From CALBPI01 sp045110335 (GTDB lineage Bacteria > Pseudomonadota > Gammaproteobacteria > Steroidobacterales > Woeseiaceae): a DNA stretch of 64,000 nt. Below are positions 8,656-17,206 of this stretch, piece by piece. The position numbers were made by a program, and so were the translations under genes. The notes beneath the pieces were generated by a model. That model did not search any database. It was not told the origin of the DNA and worked only from the letters and a program-made list of their open reading frames with translations. How positions within the stretch are numbered: position 1 is the stretch's first letter; the number at the start of each line of letters is the position of its first letter. Location: contig JBGCGB010000001.1 of assembly GCA_045110335.1 (NCBI GenBank), positions 157,803 to 221,802 of the forward strand. Reading direction: 5' to 3'.

Positions 8656-10332
8656 ATGAGACTTTTGCTAAAAGCCCCCGGTTTGATGGTAGCGGCAGTG
8701 CTTGCCGGTTGCGGTGGTGGTGACATTAACATCGACCCCGTTACTACGGTTCAGAACAGTAACAACACGACCACCAATGCTAACGCTGGCGGTAGCTCCA
8801 ATGCCGAGTGTGCGAAATACACGAATTCCGGAGGTCAGGAAATTTCCGGCACTTTTGATGGCACCCATTGTACTTACAGCCCGGCCTTCGTTGATGCCGG
8901 TAACAATCTGACCGTCGATCTGACGATTCCGGTATTGGCTGGCGGCGGCGCCCATATCTTTGAAGGTAGCCTGTTTGTCGGCGAAACGTATGACACGGAT
9001 GCCAGTCTCGCCGCGGCGAATATTAGCGAAGGCGGGGATGGCCCTGTGCTGACCGTAGAAGCGGGCGCTACCTTGGCATTTCAGTCCAGTGCTGACTTCA
9101 TCATCATTAACCGGGGCTCCCAACTGTTCGCTGTGGGCCGCGCTGATGCGCCTATCACGTTCACATCTGTCTCGGATATCAACGGCACGGTTGGTCCCGA
9201 AGACGTTCAACAATGGGGCGGCATGGTCATCAATGGTTTCGGCGTGACCAACAAGTGTGACTATACCGGCACGGTAGCCAACAACGACCTTGCGACAACG
9301 GATTGCCATGTTGACGCCGAGGGCGCGGCAGGATTGGATGAGTCGCAATACGGCGGTGATAACAACGAAGACAGCTCTGGGCGTCTCGAATATGTTGTCG
9401 TCAAACATACTGGTGCTCAGGTGGGCAATGGCGATGAGCTCAACGGAATTTCTTTCGGTGCTGTTGGTTCTAATACGCTCATCGAGAATCTACAGGTTTA
9501 CTCAACCTTCGATGACGGCATTGAGATGTTCGGTGGCGCTGTCAATTTCACTAACTTCATTGCGCTTTACGTTCGCGATGACGCGATTGACATCGATGAA
9601 GGGTACTCGGGCACGATTACCAACGCGCTGGTTATACAGTCAGAGACAGATGGCAACCACTGCATCGAAGCGGACGGTATCGGATCCTTCAGCAGTCTGA
9701 CGGCGACCGAAGTCGAAGCGGTAATCGCACAAGGCATCAACTCACGTCCGACTATTAATAATCTGACCTGCATTATCTCTGCCAACGGCGCGACAACGGC
9801 TACGCATGATCCGGGCGCCGGTTGGCGTTTGCGCGAAGGTTTGTTCCCCACGATCAACAACGCGCTGGTTATAGGGTCTTTTGCAGCCGCCGATGCCGCA
9901 AGCAGCAATGATAATTACTGCCTGAGGATCGATAACCGGTCACAAACCGCAGCACAGGAAGGCGATCTAGCATTGAACTCGGTGATTTACGCCTGCGAAG
10001 AGCAGACGCGCGGTCAAACGTTTCCGGATGGCACAACCACGGAACTATCGTTCGCTAGCGCAACCGGCGATTTCGCAACGATCACCGGTGCCGTTAACGC
10101 AACGGCTTCAGCGGATGCGGCACTTCAATTGCTCGAAGGCGCGACATCTATCTTTTCAATCGACTTTGCCACATCACAAGTTGATGGCTCGGTGCCGGAC
10201 GTCAATGCCACGCCAACGGCCGGTTTGTTTCTGGGTGGCCTGAGTCAAAGTGAAACGGATTGGACCTCGGGCTGGGCGTACGGCCTGGATCCGGCGAACC
10301 GCGCTCAAGCGCTTTGGTTCGAGACGCCGTAG
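8656..10332 (+). CDS. Outer-membrane lipoprotein with beta-helix-like body, partner of TonB receptor
   Basis: A 558-residue lipoprotein. The start is set at the ATG preceded by GGAG with 8-bp spacing, because it gives a clean type II signal peptide (MRLLLKAPGLMVAAVLAGC, lipobox LAGC, then a Gly/Asp/Asn-rich linker). Upstream in-frame codons would bury this signal. The body is rich in Asn, Asp, Thr and Gly with repeated short strands (for example YVVVKHTGAQV, ALYVRDDAIDIDEG, NALVIQSETDG), suggesting a right-handed parallel beta-helix, with paired cysteines throughout. It sits 146 bp before a TonB receptor on the same strand. Lipoproteins of this kind recur beside such receptors and probably form its surface-exposed partner. 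Ligand unknown. Confidence 0.75.
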   Translation: MRLLLKAPGLMVAAVLAGCGGGDINIDPVTTVQNSNNTTTNANAGGSSNAECAKYTNSGGQEISGTFDGTHCTYSPAFVDAGNNLTVDLTIPVLAGGGAHIFEGSLFVGETYDTDASLAAANISEGGDGPVLTVEAGATLAFQSSADFIIINRGSQLFAVGRADAPITFTSVSDINGTVGPEDVQQWGGMVINGFGVTNKCDYTGTVANNDLATTDCHVDAEGAAGLDESQYGGDNNEDSSGRLEYVVVKHTGAQVGNGDELNGISFGAVGSNTLIENLQVYSTFDDGIEMFGGAVNFTNFIALYVRDDAIDIDEGYSGTITNALVIQSETDGNHCIEADGIGSFSSLTATEVEAVIAQGINSRPTINNLTCIISANGATTATHDPGAGWRLREGLFPTINNALVIGSFAAADAASSNDNYCLRIDNRSQTAAQEGDLALNSVIYACEEQTRGQTFPDGTTTELSFASATGDFATITGAVNATASADAALQLLEGATSIFSIDFATSQVDGSVPDVNATPTAGLFLGGLSQSETDWTSGWAYGLDPANRAQALWFETP

Positions 10333-10390
10333 TTTGAAGGCTCGGCACCGTGGCGTGTGCTTCGCGCGATCATGGGCGGCAACCGATAAG

Positions 10391-10420
10391 GGCGCTGTAC
10401 TCGATGAGCACGGCGCCTTT
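10391..10420 (+). promoter_or_regulatory. Intercistronic hairpin between lipoprotein and receptor genes
   Basis: GGCGCTGT (10391-10398) pairs with ACGGCGCC (10410-10417) through seven Watson-Crick pairs and one G-U, with an 11-nt loop, followed by only TTTA. The short T run makes it a weak terminator. It may act as a partial attenuator or an RNA-processing or stability element setting the ratio of lipoprotein to receptor. Confidence 0.35.
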
Positions 10421-10478
10421 ACGACGAAAGAACTGACCGGTGTGCTGATGTGCGCCAGAGAGAATTTAGGGTTCTGTT

Positions 10479-13223
10479 ATGAATGTCTTTAGAAATCACA
10501 TGCTTTTCGCGTTAGCGACGTTATCACTAGCCGGTTTGTCAGCGACGACTGCGCAAGCGCAGCAGCAAGATGATACGGCAACGACTAACGATGCACAGCC
10601 GCTCGTCGCTGCGCCGTCAATTTCCGCGCCAATCGAGGAAATCGTGACCATCGGGCGATTGTTAGACAGTTCACAGAGCCTCGCGGTAGAGCGTATGGAT
10701 GCGGCTGCTGTAACGGATCTGCTCGGTGCTGATGCGATTAGTCGCGCCGGCGACTCAACGGTGGCCGTGGCGCTGAAGCGGGTGCCTGGCCTTTCGGTGG
10801 TCAACGACAAATTTGTATACATTCGCGGTCTTGGAGAGCGCTATTCGCAAAGTACGCTTAACGGTGCACGAATTCCGTCACCGGATCTGACGCGTAACGT
10901 GATTCCCCTGAATATCTTCCCGACCTCAATTGTCGAATCGTTACGGGTTCAGAAAGCCTATACCGCCGACATGTCCGCTAACTTCGGTGGCGGTAGCGTA
11001 GACATTCGCACAAAGGGCATTCCCGACAATTTCGTGTTGTCATTTGAAGTTGGTACGGGCCAGAACAGCGAAGTCAGCGGAACTGTGTTGAGCTATGCCG
11101 GTGGCAGTAACGACGATTTCGGGACGGACGATGGCTCGCGCGCTTTGTCCGGTGAGTTGCTGCAGCAGGTGAATAACTTCCAAGGCAACGTTGATACGCA
11201 GGGCATTCTTCAATCGCTAAGAAGTGGCAACCCGAATGCGACGTTCGCCGATGCTCAATTGGTGAATCGTCAATTGGGTCTGCAATTGAATCGTGGCATC
11301 AGTATCGAGGAGCGTGATTCGATTCCTGATGTTGATGCGCGCTTGAGTGTCGGTAACCGGTTCGAGTTCGGTTCGGAATGGGAAGCCGGCTTTCTGGTCG
11401 GTGGATCCTACGGCACGGATTGGCGCCAGGTCGAGCGTAAGTCGACGAACTTCAACTTTCCGACCGAGCGCACTGACACCGAAACAGAATCACGTCGTGC
11501 GGTCAATATCTCGGGTTTAGCCAGTTTTGGCCTGAGTTTTACTGATGAGCATGAGTTGTCGACGACATCGATGTATCTGAGGAATACGGACGACGAAACG
11601 ACCATTCGTGATTTCTTCAATGAAAACCGTGAGAAGTCGGATGGTATTGGTTTCCGTGAGTATCGCCAATTGTTCGAAGAGCGCAACATGATGGTCAATC
11701 AGATCAACGGTGAGCATCGGTTCGGCAACGTCACCCGGGAGAAGTTGGGTCGTTGGTCCGGACTGTTGAACTGGGTGCCTGCGGATACGCAGATTAGCTG
11801 GTACTACTCGGAGTCCGATGCAAGAACCAGCATACCGAATCAAGTAAATGTTGCCGCTCAGACGGTTACAGATCGCGAATCCGGTTTCGTGACGAGTTCC
11901 GCCGTTGTACGTGATGCTACCGCGGCCCGTTTTCGGTTCACGGATTTGGACGATGACGTCGCGAGCAGTGGGATCAAGTTCAACCTTCCGTTTCTAACAG
12001 ACAAAAGTGTCATTGACGTAAGCTTCGGATTTGATGCTGATCAAAAAGCGCGAACTTATCGCCAGTATGAGTTCAGCCTCGGCGCATTGAGCGTGGAAGA
12101 CCCCGACGTACTTAGTGGCCCCATCGGGGAGGTATTTTCCAATGAGAATGTACTGAATCCGAACAATAACTTTGTCTTTGACCGACGCGGTACTAACAAC
12201 CAGAGTTACCTTGCGGCGACGATGACGGATGCGGCATTCGGCGCTGTTGATTGGACGTGGAATGACCGATGGCGCGTTGCGGCGGGTCTGCGATGGGAAG
12301 ATTACCGCCAAGTGGCTTTGGATTGGAATCCGTTAGGCTTCACCGAGTCGGATCCGCAAGTCACTTCAGATCCCGAACGGCTGGCGCAAGCAGCGTTTCG
12401 CAAAGATGATCTCTTCCCGTCGTTGTCCCTGACTTACATGTCATCCTGGCTGGCCGAAACCTTCCAGCTTCGCTTCGGCTACAGTGAAACGGCGATTAGG
12501 CCGGATCTTCGCGAGATTACTGATGCGAGTTACATCGATCCCATCACGAATGATCTTGTCGATGGCAACCCGGGCGTGACGCCATCTTCCATTACCAATT
12601 TTGATCTGCGCGCGGAGTGGTTCCTGAGTAATGGCAACAACTACACAGCTTCACTGTTTCTTAAAGACATCGAAGATCCGATTGAATTCTTCGAATCGGC
12701 GGCGAGTGATACCACCGTTGCCCGCGAAATCATCAATGCAGAATCTGCGCAGGTCTACGGCATTGAACTTGAAGCACTAAACAATCTCGATTTTCTGGGT
12801 CCGGCTTTCGAAGGCTTCTTTGTTCAGGGCAACGTCACGCTGCAGAGTTCGGAATTAGTTGCCGGGGACGAGGCCGATGCGCCGACAAATCCGGTGCGTA
12901 AACTCACGTCAGCGTCAGACTACGTCGCCAATGTTACGTTCGGATTCGATTCCGAAGATGGTCGCCATGCAGCGACGCTGGTCTACAACGTCTTCGGTGA
13001 ACGTCTCTATGTTTCCGGTCGCAATGGTGCCCCAGACGGCTTCGAGCAGCCCTTTCATGGGGTGGATGCGACCTATAGCTGGTTTCCGACAGATCGCCTG
13101 ACTTTGAAAGCAAAGGTTCAAAACCTACTAGGTGAGACGATTCAGATCGAGCGTGAGGGCATCGTTACGTTTGAACAGGACCCGGGTTCAAACTTCTCGA
13201 TCAGTGCGCAATGGAGTTACTAA
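10479..13223 (+). CDS. TonB-dependent outer membrane receptor
   Basis: A 914-residue receptor with a signal peptide (about residues 1-27, ending TTAQAQ). The plug domain covers about residues 55-190 (GDSTVAVALKRVPGLSVV, then FVYIRGLGERYSQSTLNGA and MSANFGGGSVDIRTKG). The rest is a 22-strand-type barrel with alternating aromatic residues, ending in the typical C-terminal strand NFSISAQWSY with a terminal aromatic residue. Such receptors import large or scarce solutes across the outer membrane using TonB/ExbBD energy. The upstream lipoprotein and the Pho-box-like promoter suggest a phosphate- or organophosphate-linked role, which is inference. An intrinsic terminator follows directly. Confidence 0.92.
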   Translation: MNVFRNHMLFALATLSLAGLSATTAQAQQQDDTATTNDAQPLVAAPSISAPIEEIVTIGRLLDSSQSLAVERMDAAAVTDLLGADAISRAGDSTVAVALKRVPGLSVVNDKFVYIRGLGERYSQSTLNGARIPSPDLTRNVIPLNIFPTSIVESLRVQKAYTADMSANFGGGSVDIRTKGIPDNFVLSFEVGTGQNSEVSGTVLSYAGGSNDDFGTDDGSRALSGELLQQVNNFQGNVDTQGILQSLRSGNPNATFADAQLVNRQLGLQLNRGISIEERDSIPDVDARLSVGNRFEFGSEWEAGFLVGGSYGTDWRQVERKSTNFNFPTERTDTETESRRAVNISGLASFGLSFTDEHELSTTSMYLRNTDDETTIRDFFNENREKSDGIGFREYRQLFEERNMMVNQINGEHRFGNVTREKLGRWSGLLNWVPADTQISWYYSESDARTSIPNQVNVAAQTVTDRESGFVTSSAVVRDATAARFRFTDLDDDVASSGIKFNLPFLTDKSVIDVSFGFDADQKARTYRQYEFSLGALSVEDPDVLSGPIGEVFSNENVLNPNNNFVFDRRGTNNQSYLAATMTDAAFGAVDWTWNDRWRVAAGLRWEDYRQVALDWNPLGFTESDPQVTSDPERLAQAAFRKDDLFPSLSLTYMSSWLAETFQLRFGYSETAIRPDLREITDASYIDPITNDLVDGNPGVTPSSITNFDLRAEWFLSNGNNYTASLFLKDIEDPIEFFESAASDTTVAREIINAESAQVYGIELEALNNLDFLGPAFEGFFVQGNVTLQSSELVAGDEADAPTNPVRKLTSASDYVANVTFGFDSEDGRHAATLVYNVFGERLYVSGRNGAPDGFEQPFHGVDATYSWFPTDRLTLKAKVQNLLGETIQIEREGIVTFEQDPGSNFSISAQWSY

Positions 13224-13250
13224 CGGCGTGGCGGTAACTCGATGAATTGG

Positions 13251-13276
13251 ACGGGCCATCATGGCCCGTTTTTTTT
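13251..13276 (+). terminator. Rho-independent terminator after TonB receptor
   Basis: ACGGGCCAT and ATGGCCCGT form a perfect 9-bp stem around a single C (a larger effective loop in RNA), followed directly by a run of eight T. It lies 28 bp after the receptor stop and closes the lipoprotein/receptor unit. Confidence 0.9.
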
Positions 13277-13402
13277 GCCTGTCAGTGATAAGGTCATTTT
13301 GTTGCGATGCAAAAAAACAACGCCTGTAAGCCCTTAAATTTGCGCGATACAGCCCCGTTGGCGTATAAGAACAACTGTACAGATGTAGTTGTCTGTGTGC
13401 AC

Positions 13403-13450
13403 CGGCCTTTGGGAGAGGGCCGCATTAATCGCTTTCTTTAAAGCGGGGGG
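13403..13450 (+). promoter_or_regulatory. Structured 5' leader of the second TonB receptor
   Basis: Two hairpins lie just before the start codon. CGGCC (13403) pairs with GGCCG (13418-13422), then CGCTTT (13430-13435) pairs with AAAGCG (13440-13445) around a CTTT loop. The second stem ends exactly where the GGGGG Shine-Dalgarno run begins (13446-13450), 8 bp before the GTG start. This could modulate ribosome access. No known riboswitch class was recognised. Confidence 0.4.
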
Positions 13451-13458
13451 TAAAATTC

Positions 13459-16170
13459 GTGAAAATTAGACCATCATGGGTGGCGGCATTGCCGCTGTCT
13501 TGTATGGCGATTCTCGCTGCGCCAACTTATGCGCAGTCTTCAGAAGAGAATGCCGAGCCACTGGATGAGGTTGTTGTTACCGGTTCTTATATCCGGCGCA
13601 CTTCCCAGTTTGATTCACCATCACCAATCGATTCTGTCGATGCAACGGCGCTTGAAGCGATCGGTGCGAAGAACATCGCTGATGTGGTTCAAACGTTGAC
13701 CATTAATACGGGGTCTCAAAACAACCCTGATGCGTTTACGCAGAACTCAACGGTAGGTACGTCCAACTTTAACTTACGCGGATTGGGCGTTGCCTCAACA
13801 CTTGTCTTGTTGAACGGTCGTCGCCAGGTCCTGATGGGCTTGCCGACCAACGAAGGACTTAACTTCGTTGATACCAGTTCGCTTGTGCCCATGATCGCGG
13901 TTGACAACATTGAGATCCTAAAAGACGGTGCCGCCGCGCTTTATGGTTCTGATGCGGTTGCCGGTGTGGTCAACTTCCTGACCCGCGATAACTTTGAAGG
14001 GCTCGAGTTCACCGCGGACTACCAGTTTGTCTCTGACGAAGGGGATGCGAGCGAGTATGTGATTCAAGGCATGTATGGCGCACAAGGTGATCGCAGCAGC
14101 GTGATCGCAGCGCTTAGCTTCACCGATCGCACGCCGCTAACGACGGCTGAAAAACGACTCAGCCGACCACAGGATGATTCGAGTAACCTCGGTAGCCCTG
14201 GCTCCTATTTCATCGGCGCGACGCCTTTTATTGATCCGACAGGTTGCGCGACATCGGCCATTGATGGCGCAGACATTGGCGGTATTCCGGTGTTGCTCGC
14301 ACCACCGGGAACGGTTCCTGGTTTGGATATTGGCTTGTGCCAATTCGACTTCGGTGATTTCTTCAACCTGCAAGCGGATGAAACCCGCTTGAACGGTTTT
14401 GCAAAAGCCACGTATGACTTGACCAGCAGCATTCAGGCAGTTGCAGAGTTCGGGTTTGCGCGTAACCGCTCAACACGCGGCAACTCGCCAACGTTCCCGA
14501 ACTTGCGCTTCCCGACCGTTCCGGTAACCAACCCGGGTAACCCGTTCGGTCAGGACGTCAACTACTTCGGTCGTGCTATTGGTAATGGTGGCTCACCAGC
14601 GCCTTCAGTTAACGAGATTGATACCTGGCGTGCTGCGTTTGGCTTGGAAGGCGAGCTCAGTAATGGCTGGTATTGGCAGGTAGGCTATGTGGGCGCCAAG
14701 AATGAGGCGGTTAACACTACAGCCGATACGCTGGCCGATGAGTTCCAGGACGCGTTGAATGGTTTTGGCGGCACACGTTGTAATCCAAGCGCGCCGACAT
14801 CTGTCGCGGGCGTGGGACCTTGCCAGTACTTCAACCCGTTCGCGAGTTCATACTCCATCTTGCCTAACTCGCAAGATGTGATTAACAGCTTCACGGCGAA
14901 CCAGGTATTGGATACCACATCAGAGCTGCAAACTATTGATGCGGTCATCTCCGGCGAATTGTTCGAAATGCCGGCGGGTGTGGCGAGCATCGCTATCGGT
15001 GCGCAGTATCGGAAGGAAGAGTTGATTCACGACTACGATAGCCAGGCGAACGCTGACAGCTTTGCGTTCGTCATCGGTAACCCGGATTTCACCGGTAATC
15101 GTGATGTCAACGCGGCGTTTGTCGAGTTAGGCCTGCCGCTCGCATCTACGCTTGATCTGCAGTTGGCGGTGCGTTTCGAGGACTACGGTGGTGCCATCGG
15201 CAGCACGACAGATCCGAAGATTGCCGCGATCTTTAGACCAACGGATACATTTACGGCACGTGCGTCTTACTCGACCTCGTTCCGGGCACCGTCGCTGTTC
15301 CAGTCAAATGGGGGTAGCACTTCCTTGAACCAGATTTCAGATCCGCTGAATCCGGGTTTGAACTTTGCAGCGGTACGTTCCTCTGCGAATCCTGATCTGG
15401 TTCCGGAAGAGTCGGATGCCTACAACATTGGCGCTTCGTTTGAGCCTGTTGAAGGTTTGACGCTGGATCTTGATTACTGGTCGTTTGAGTTCACGGACGT
15501 GATCATTCAGGAGAACTTCCAGGCTGTGCTGAACGCGTTTACCAACGACACTACGCGCGTGCAACGTGTGGCTGGTCCTGGTTCTCCGGTAACGCAAATC
15601 AATGTTGGTTTCGTCAATGCCAGTTCGGTTGAAACGGCAGGTTTCGATTTCCGTGCGAAATACGAATGGGATACCAGCATTGGTATGTTGCAGCCGTTCA
15701 TCGAAGGTACCTATATCAGCAAGTATGATATTGCAGATCCGCAAGCGGGTAATATTGATGGCGCTGGTCGTCGGAACTTCACCAACTTTGGTACGTCGAC
15801 ACCTGAACTTCGCTTCAACACCGGTATCGGCTGGCTGAAAGGCGCGCATTCCGCGAATTTGTTTGTTCGCTACACGAGTGCCTATGACGATGATCAGAAC
15901 TGTGCTGACGAATCAGCGCCGGTGGCTGGTGTTTGCGCTAGTGCAAATGGCGGGTTCTTCGAGATCGATTCTCAGGTGACCGTTGATATGCAGTATTCGG
16001 TTGATACGGCGGTCTTGTTCGATCGTGAAGTCGCACCGATTCTAACACTGGGCGTGATCAACGCCGGCGGCGAAGAACCTCCGCAGGTCTTCACCAACGG
16101 TGGCTTTGACTCGAAAGTTCATGATCCGCGCGGTCGGATGATCTACCTACGATTGAAGCAGTCGTTCTAG
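13459..16170 (+). CDS. TonB-dependent outer membrane receptor, GTG start
   Basis: A 903-residue receptor. The GTG start is chosen because a strong G-rich ribosome binding site lies 8 bp upstream and the resulting N-terminus is a normal signal peptide (KIRPSWVAALPLSCMAILA to PTYAQS). A TonB-box-like DEVVVTGSYIRR follows at about residue 36. The plug includes TSNFNLRGLGVASTLVLLNG and ILKDGAAALYGSDAVAGVVN. The barrel includes YSTSFRAPSLFQSNGG and ends YLRLKQSF with a terminal Phe. The plug type (NFNLRGLG, LLNGRR) resembles receptors used for complex organic substrates such as oligosaccharides or oligopeptides rather than classical siderophore receptors. The cargo is unknown. It has its own terminator. 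Confidence 0.92.
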   Translation: MKIRPSWVAALPLSCMAILAAPTYAQSSEENAEPLDEVVVTGSYIRRTSQFDSPSPIDSVDATALEAIGAKNIADVVQTLTINTGSQNNPDAFTQNSTVGTSNFNLRGLGVASTLVLLNGRRQVLMGLPTNEGLNFVDTSSLVPMIAVDNIEILKDGAAALYGSDAVAGVVNFLTRDNFEGLEFTADYQFVSDEGDASEYVIQGMYGAQGDRSSVIAALSFTDRTPLTTAEKRLSRPQDDSSNLGSPGSYFIGATPFIDPTGCATSAIDGADIGGIPVLLAPPGTVPGLDIGLCQFDFGDFFNLQADETRLNGFAKATYDLTSSIQAVAEFGFARNRSTRGNSPTFPNLRFPTVPVTNPGNPFGQDVNYFGRAIGNGGSPAPSVNEIDTWRAAFGLEGELSNGWYWQVGYVGAKNEAVNTTADTLADEFQDALNGFGGTRCNPSAPTSVAGVGPCQYFNPFASSYSILPNSQDVINSFTANQVLDTTSELQTIDAVISGELFEMPAGVASIAIGAQYRKEELIHDYDSQANADSFAFVIGNPDFTGNRDVNAAFVELGLPLASTLDLQLAVRFEDYGGAIGSTTDPKIAAIFRPTDTFTARASYSTSFRAPSLFQSNGGSTSLNQISDPLNPGLNFAAVRSSANPDLVPEESDAYNIGASFEPVEGLTLDLDYWSFEFTDVIIQENFQAVLNAFTNDTTRVQRVAGPGSPVTQINVGFVNASSVETAGFDFRAKYEWDTSIGMLQPFIEGTYISKYDIADPQAGNIDGAGRRNFTNFGTSTPELRFNTGIGWLKGAHSANLFVRYTSAYDDDQNCADESAPVAGVCASANGGFFEIDSQVTVDMQYSVDTAVLFDREVAPILTLGVINAGGEEPPQVFTNGGFDSKVHDPRGRMIYLRLKQSF

Positions 16171-16195
16171 GCTTCGGATAGATCGTCGAAAGACG

Positions 16196-16232
16196 AAAAG
16201 GCCACCAGCCTTGCGGTTGGTGGCCTTTTTTT
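16196..16232 (+). terminator. Rho-independent terminator after second TonB receptor
   Basis: AAAAGGCCACCA pairs with TGGTGGCCTTTT as a 12-bp stem, the inner part being extended by further G-C pairs around a TTGC loop, and the 3' arm runs into a T tract. It lies about 25 bp after the receptor stop and isolates it from ribA. Confidence 0.92.
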
Positions 16233-16293
16233 GTTGTTGGCATCCGTCTCACATAGAATGTAGCGATCCCGACCTTCTAGCGAAATTCAAATC

Positions 16294-17115
16294 ATGCATA
16301 CCTACCTAGACCCGGCTGTTCGAAAAAAGCTGGTTGCGACAGGCAAGCTTCGCCGTATCGATGCCAAAGGGCGTCCCATGGATCCGGATGCCGCGCCGGA
16401 GCAAGATAATCTGGGGATCAATATTCTCGGCGCGATCCCGCTGCCGGTGAGTCTTGGTGATTGGCAGGACACGTTTCAATGGCATGCTGTCGTACGCAAC
16501 ACCGAGCTCGGTAAGGTTGAGGCCCTGGCAGACTCGCTGCGCGAGCAAGGTGGACAGCACCTATTTGCAGAAATGGCTTCATCGATGGCGGTCAACAGTG
16601 TGCTGATTCATGGTGACCCCAAGACGTCGGAAAACCCATTGGTGCGCGTTCACTCCAGCTGTCTTACCGGCGATGTTTTTGGCTCGCAACGGTGTGAGTG
16701 CGGGCCTCAGTTGTTAAGCGCGCTGCAGCAAATCGCGGCGCATCCGGGCGGTGGTGTACTGGTCTACATGGCCGGTCATGAGGGCCGTGGTATTGGCTTG
16801 TGGGCGAAAGCGGCGACCTATCTATTGCAGGATGAAGGCGAAGATACCTACCAGGCGAATCGGTCGTTGGGATTACCCGATGACAGCCGGGATTTTTCTG
16901 TTGCCGCTGCTTTGCTGTTGGATTTCGTAGGCAACAAGCCCTTTCAGTTGATGACGAACAACCCCAAGAAAATTGACGACTTGCGCACTGCGGGCCTCAC
17001 CGAATTTACGCCACAAAAGCATGTGGTTGGTGTCAGTGACTGGAACCGACGCTATCTCGCGTCCAAGCAGGAGCGCGGACATCGCATTCCGAAGGCCGAT
17101 TTGGAAGAGAACTAG
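16294..17115 (+). CDS. ribA: GTP cyclohydrolase II
   Basis: Opens GTP to 2,5-diamino-6-ribosylamino-pyrimidinone phosphate plus formate and diphosphate, the first step of riboflavin synthesis in the cytoplasm. The zinc ligands are C123, C134 and C136 in CLTGDVFGSQRCEC. The following GHEGRGIGLWAKA loop carries the substrate and catalytic region, and MTNNPKKIDDL is the usual GTP-contacting end. At 273 residues it is longer than the compact enzyme (about 200) because of a 70-100-residue N-terminal extension. No DHBP synthase domain or other rib gene is adjacent, so it is a stand-alone copy, and no FMN riboswitch is visible upstream. Confidence 0.93.
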   Translation: MHTYLDPAVRKKLVATGKLRRIDAKGRPMDPDAAPEQDNLGINILGAIPLPVSLGDWQDTFQWHAVVRNTELGKVEALADSLREQGGQHLFAEMASSMAVNSVLIHGDPKTSENPLVRVHSSCLTGDVFGSQRCECGPQLLSALQQIAAHPGGGVLVYMAGHEGRGIGLWAKAATYLLQDEGEDTYQANRSLGLPDDSRDFSVAAALLLDFVGNKPFQLMTNNPKKIDDLRTAGLTEFTPQKHVVGVSDWNRRYLASKQERGHRIPKADLEEN

Positions 17116-17206
17116 CGTTCAGTGCGCTAACGACTTGACTCGGGTCTAGCCGGCACTCGCGTTGTTCGGCACGGCAGTATGGGATTTCTAGCCGCGTCCA
17201 GCTTGG

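Noticed and set aside
8656..9408. Long minus-strand frame (about 246 codons) opposite the lipoprotein gene
   Set aside because: The plus-strand protein has a clear lipobox and beta-helix pattern; the antisense frame resembles nothing and lacks a ribosome site.
16233..16293. Possible FMN riboswitch before ribA
   Set aside because: The gap between terminator and gene is only about 60 bp and holds no FMN-element motifs.
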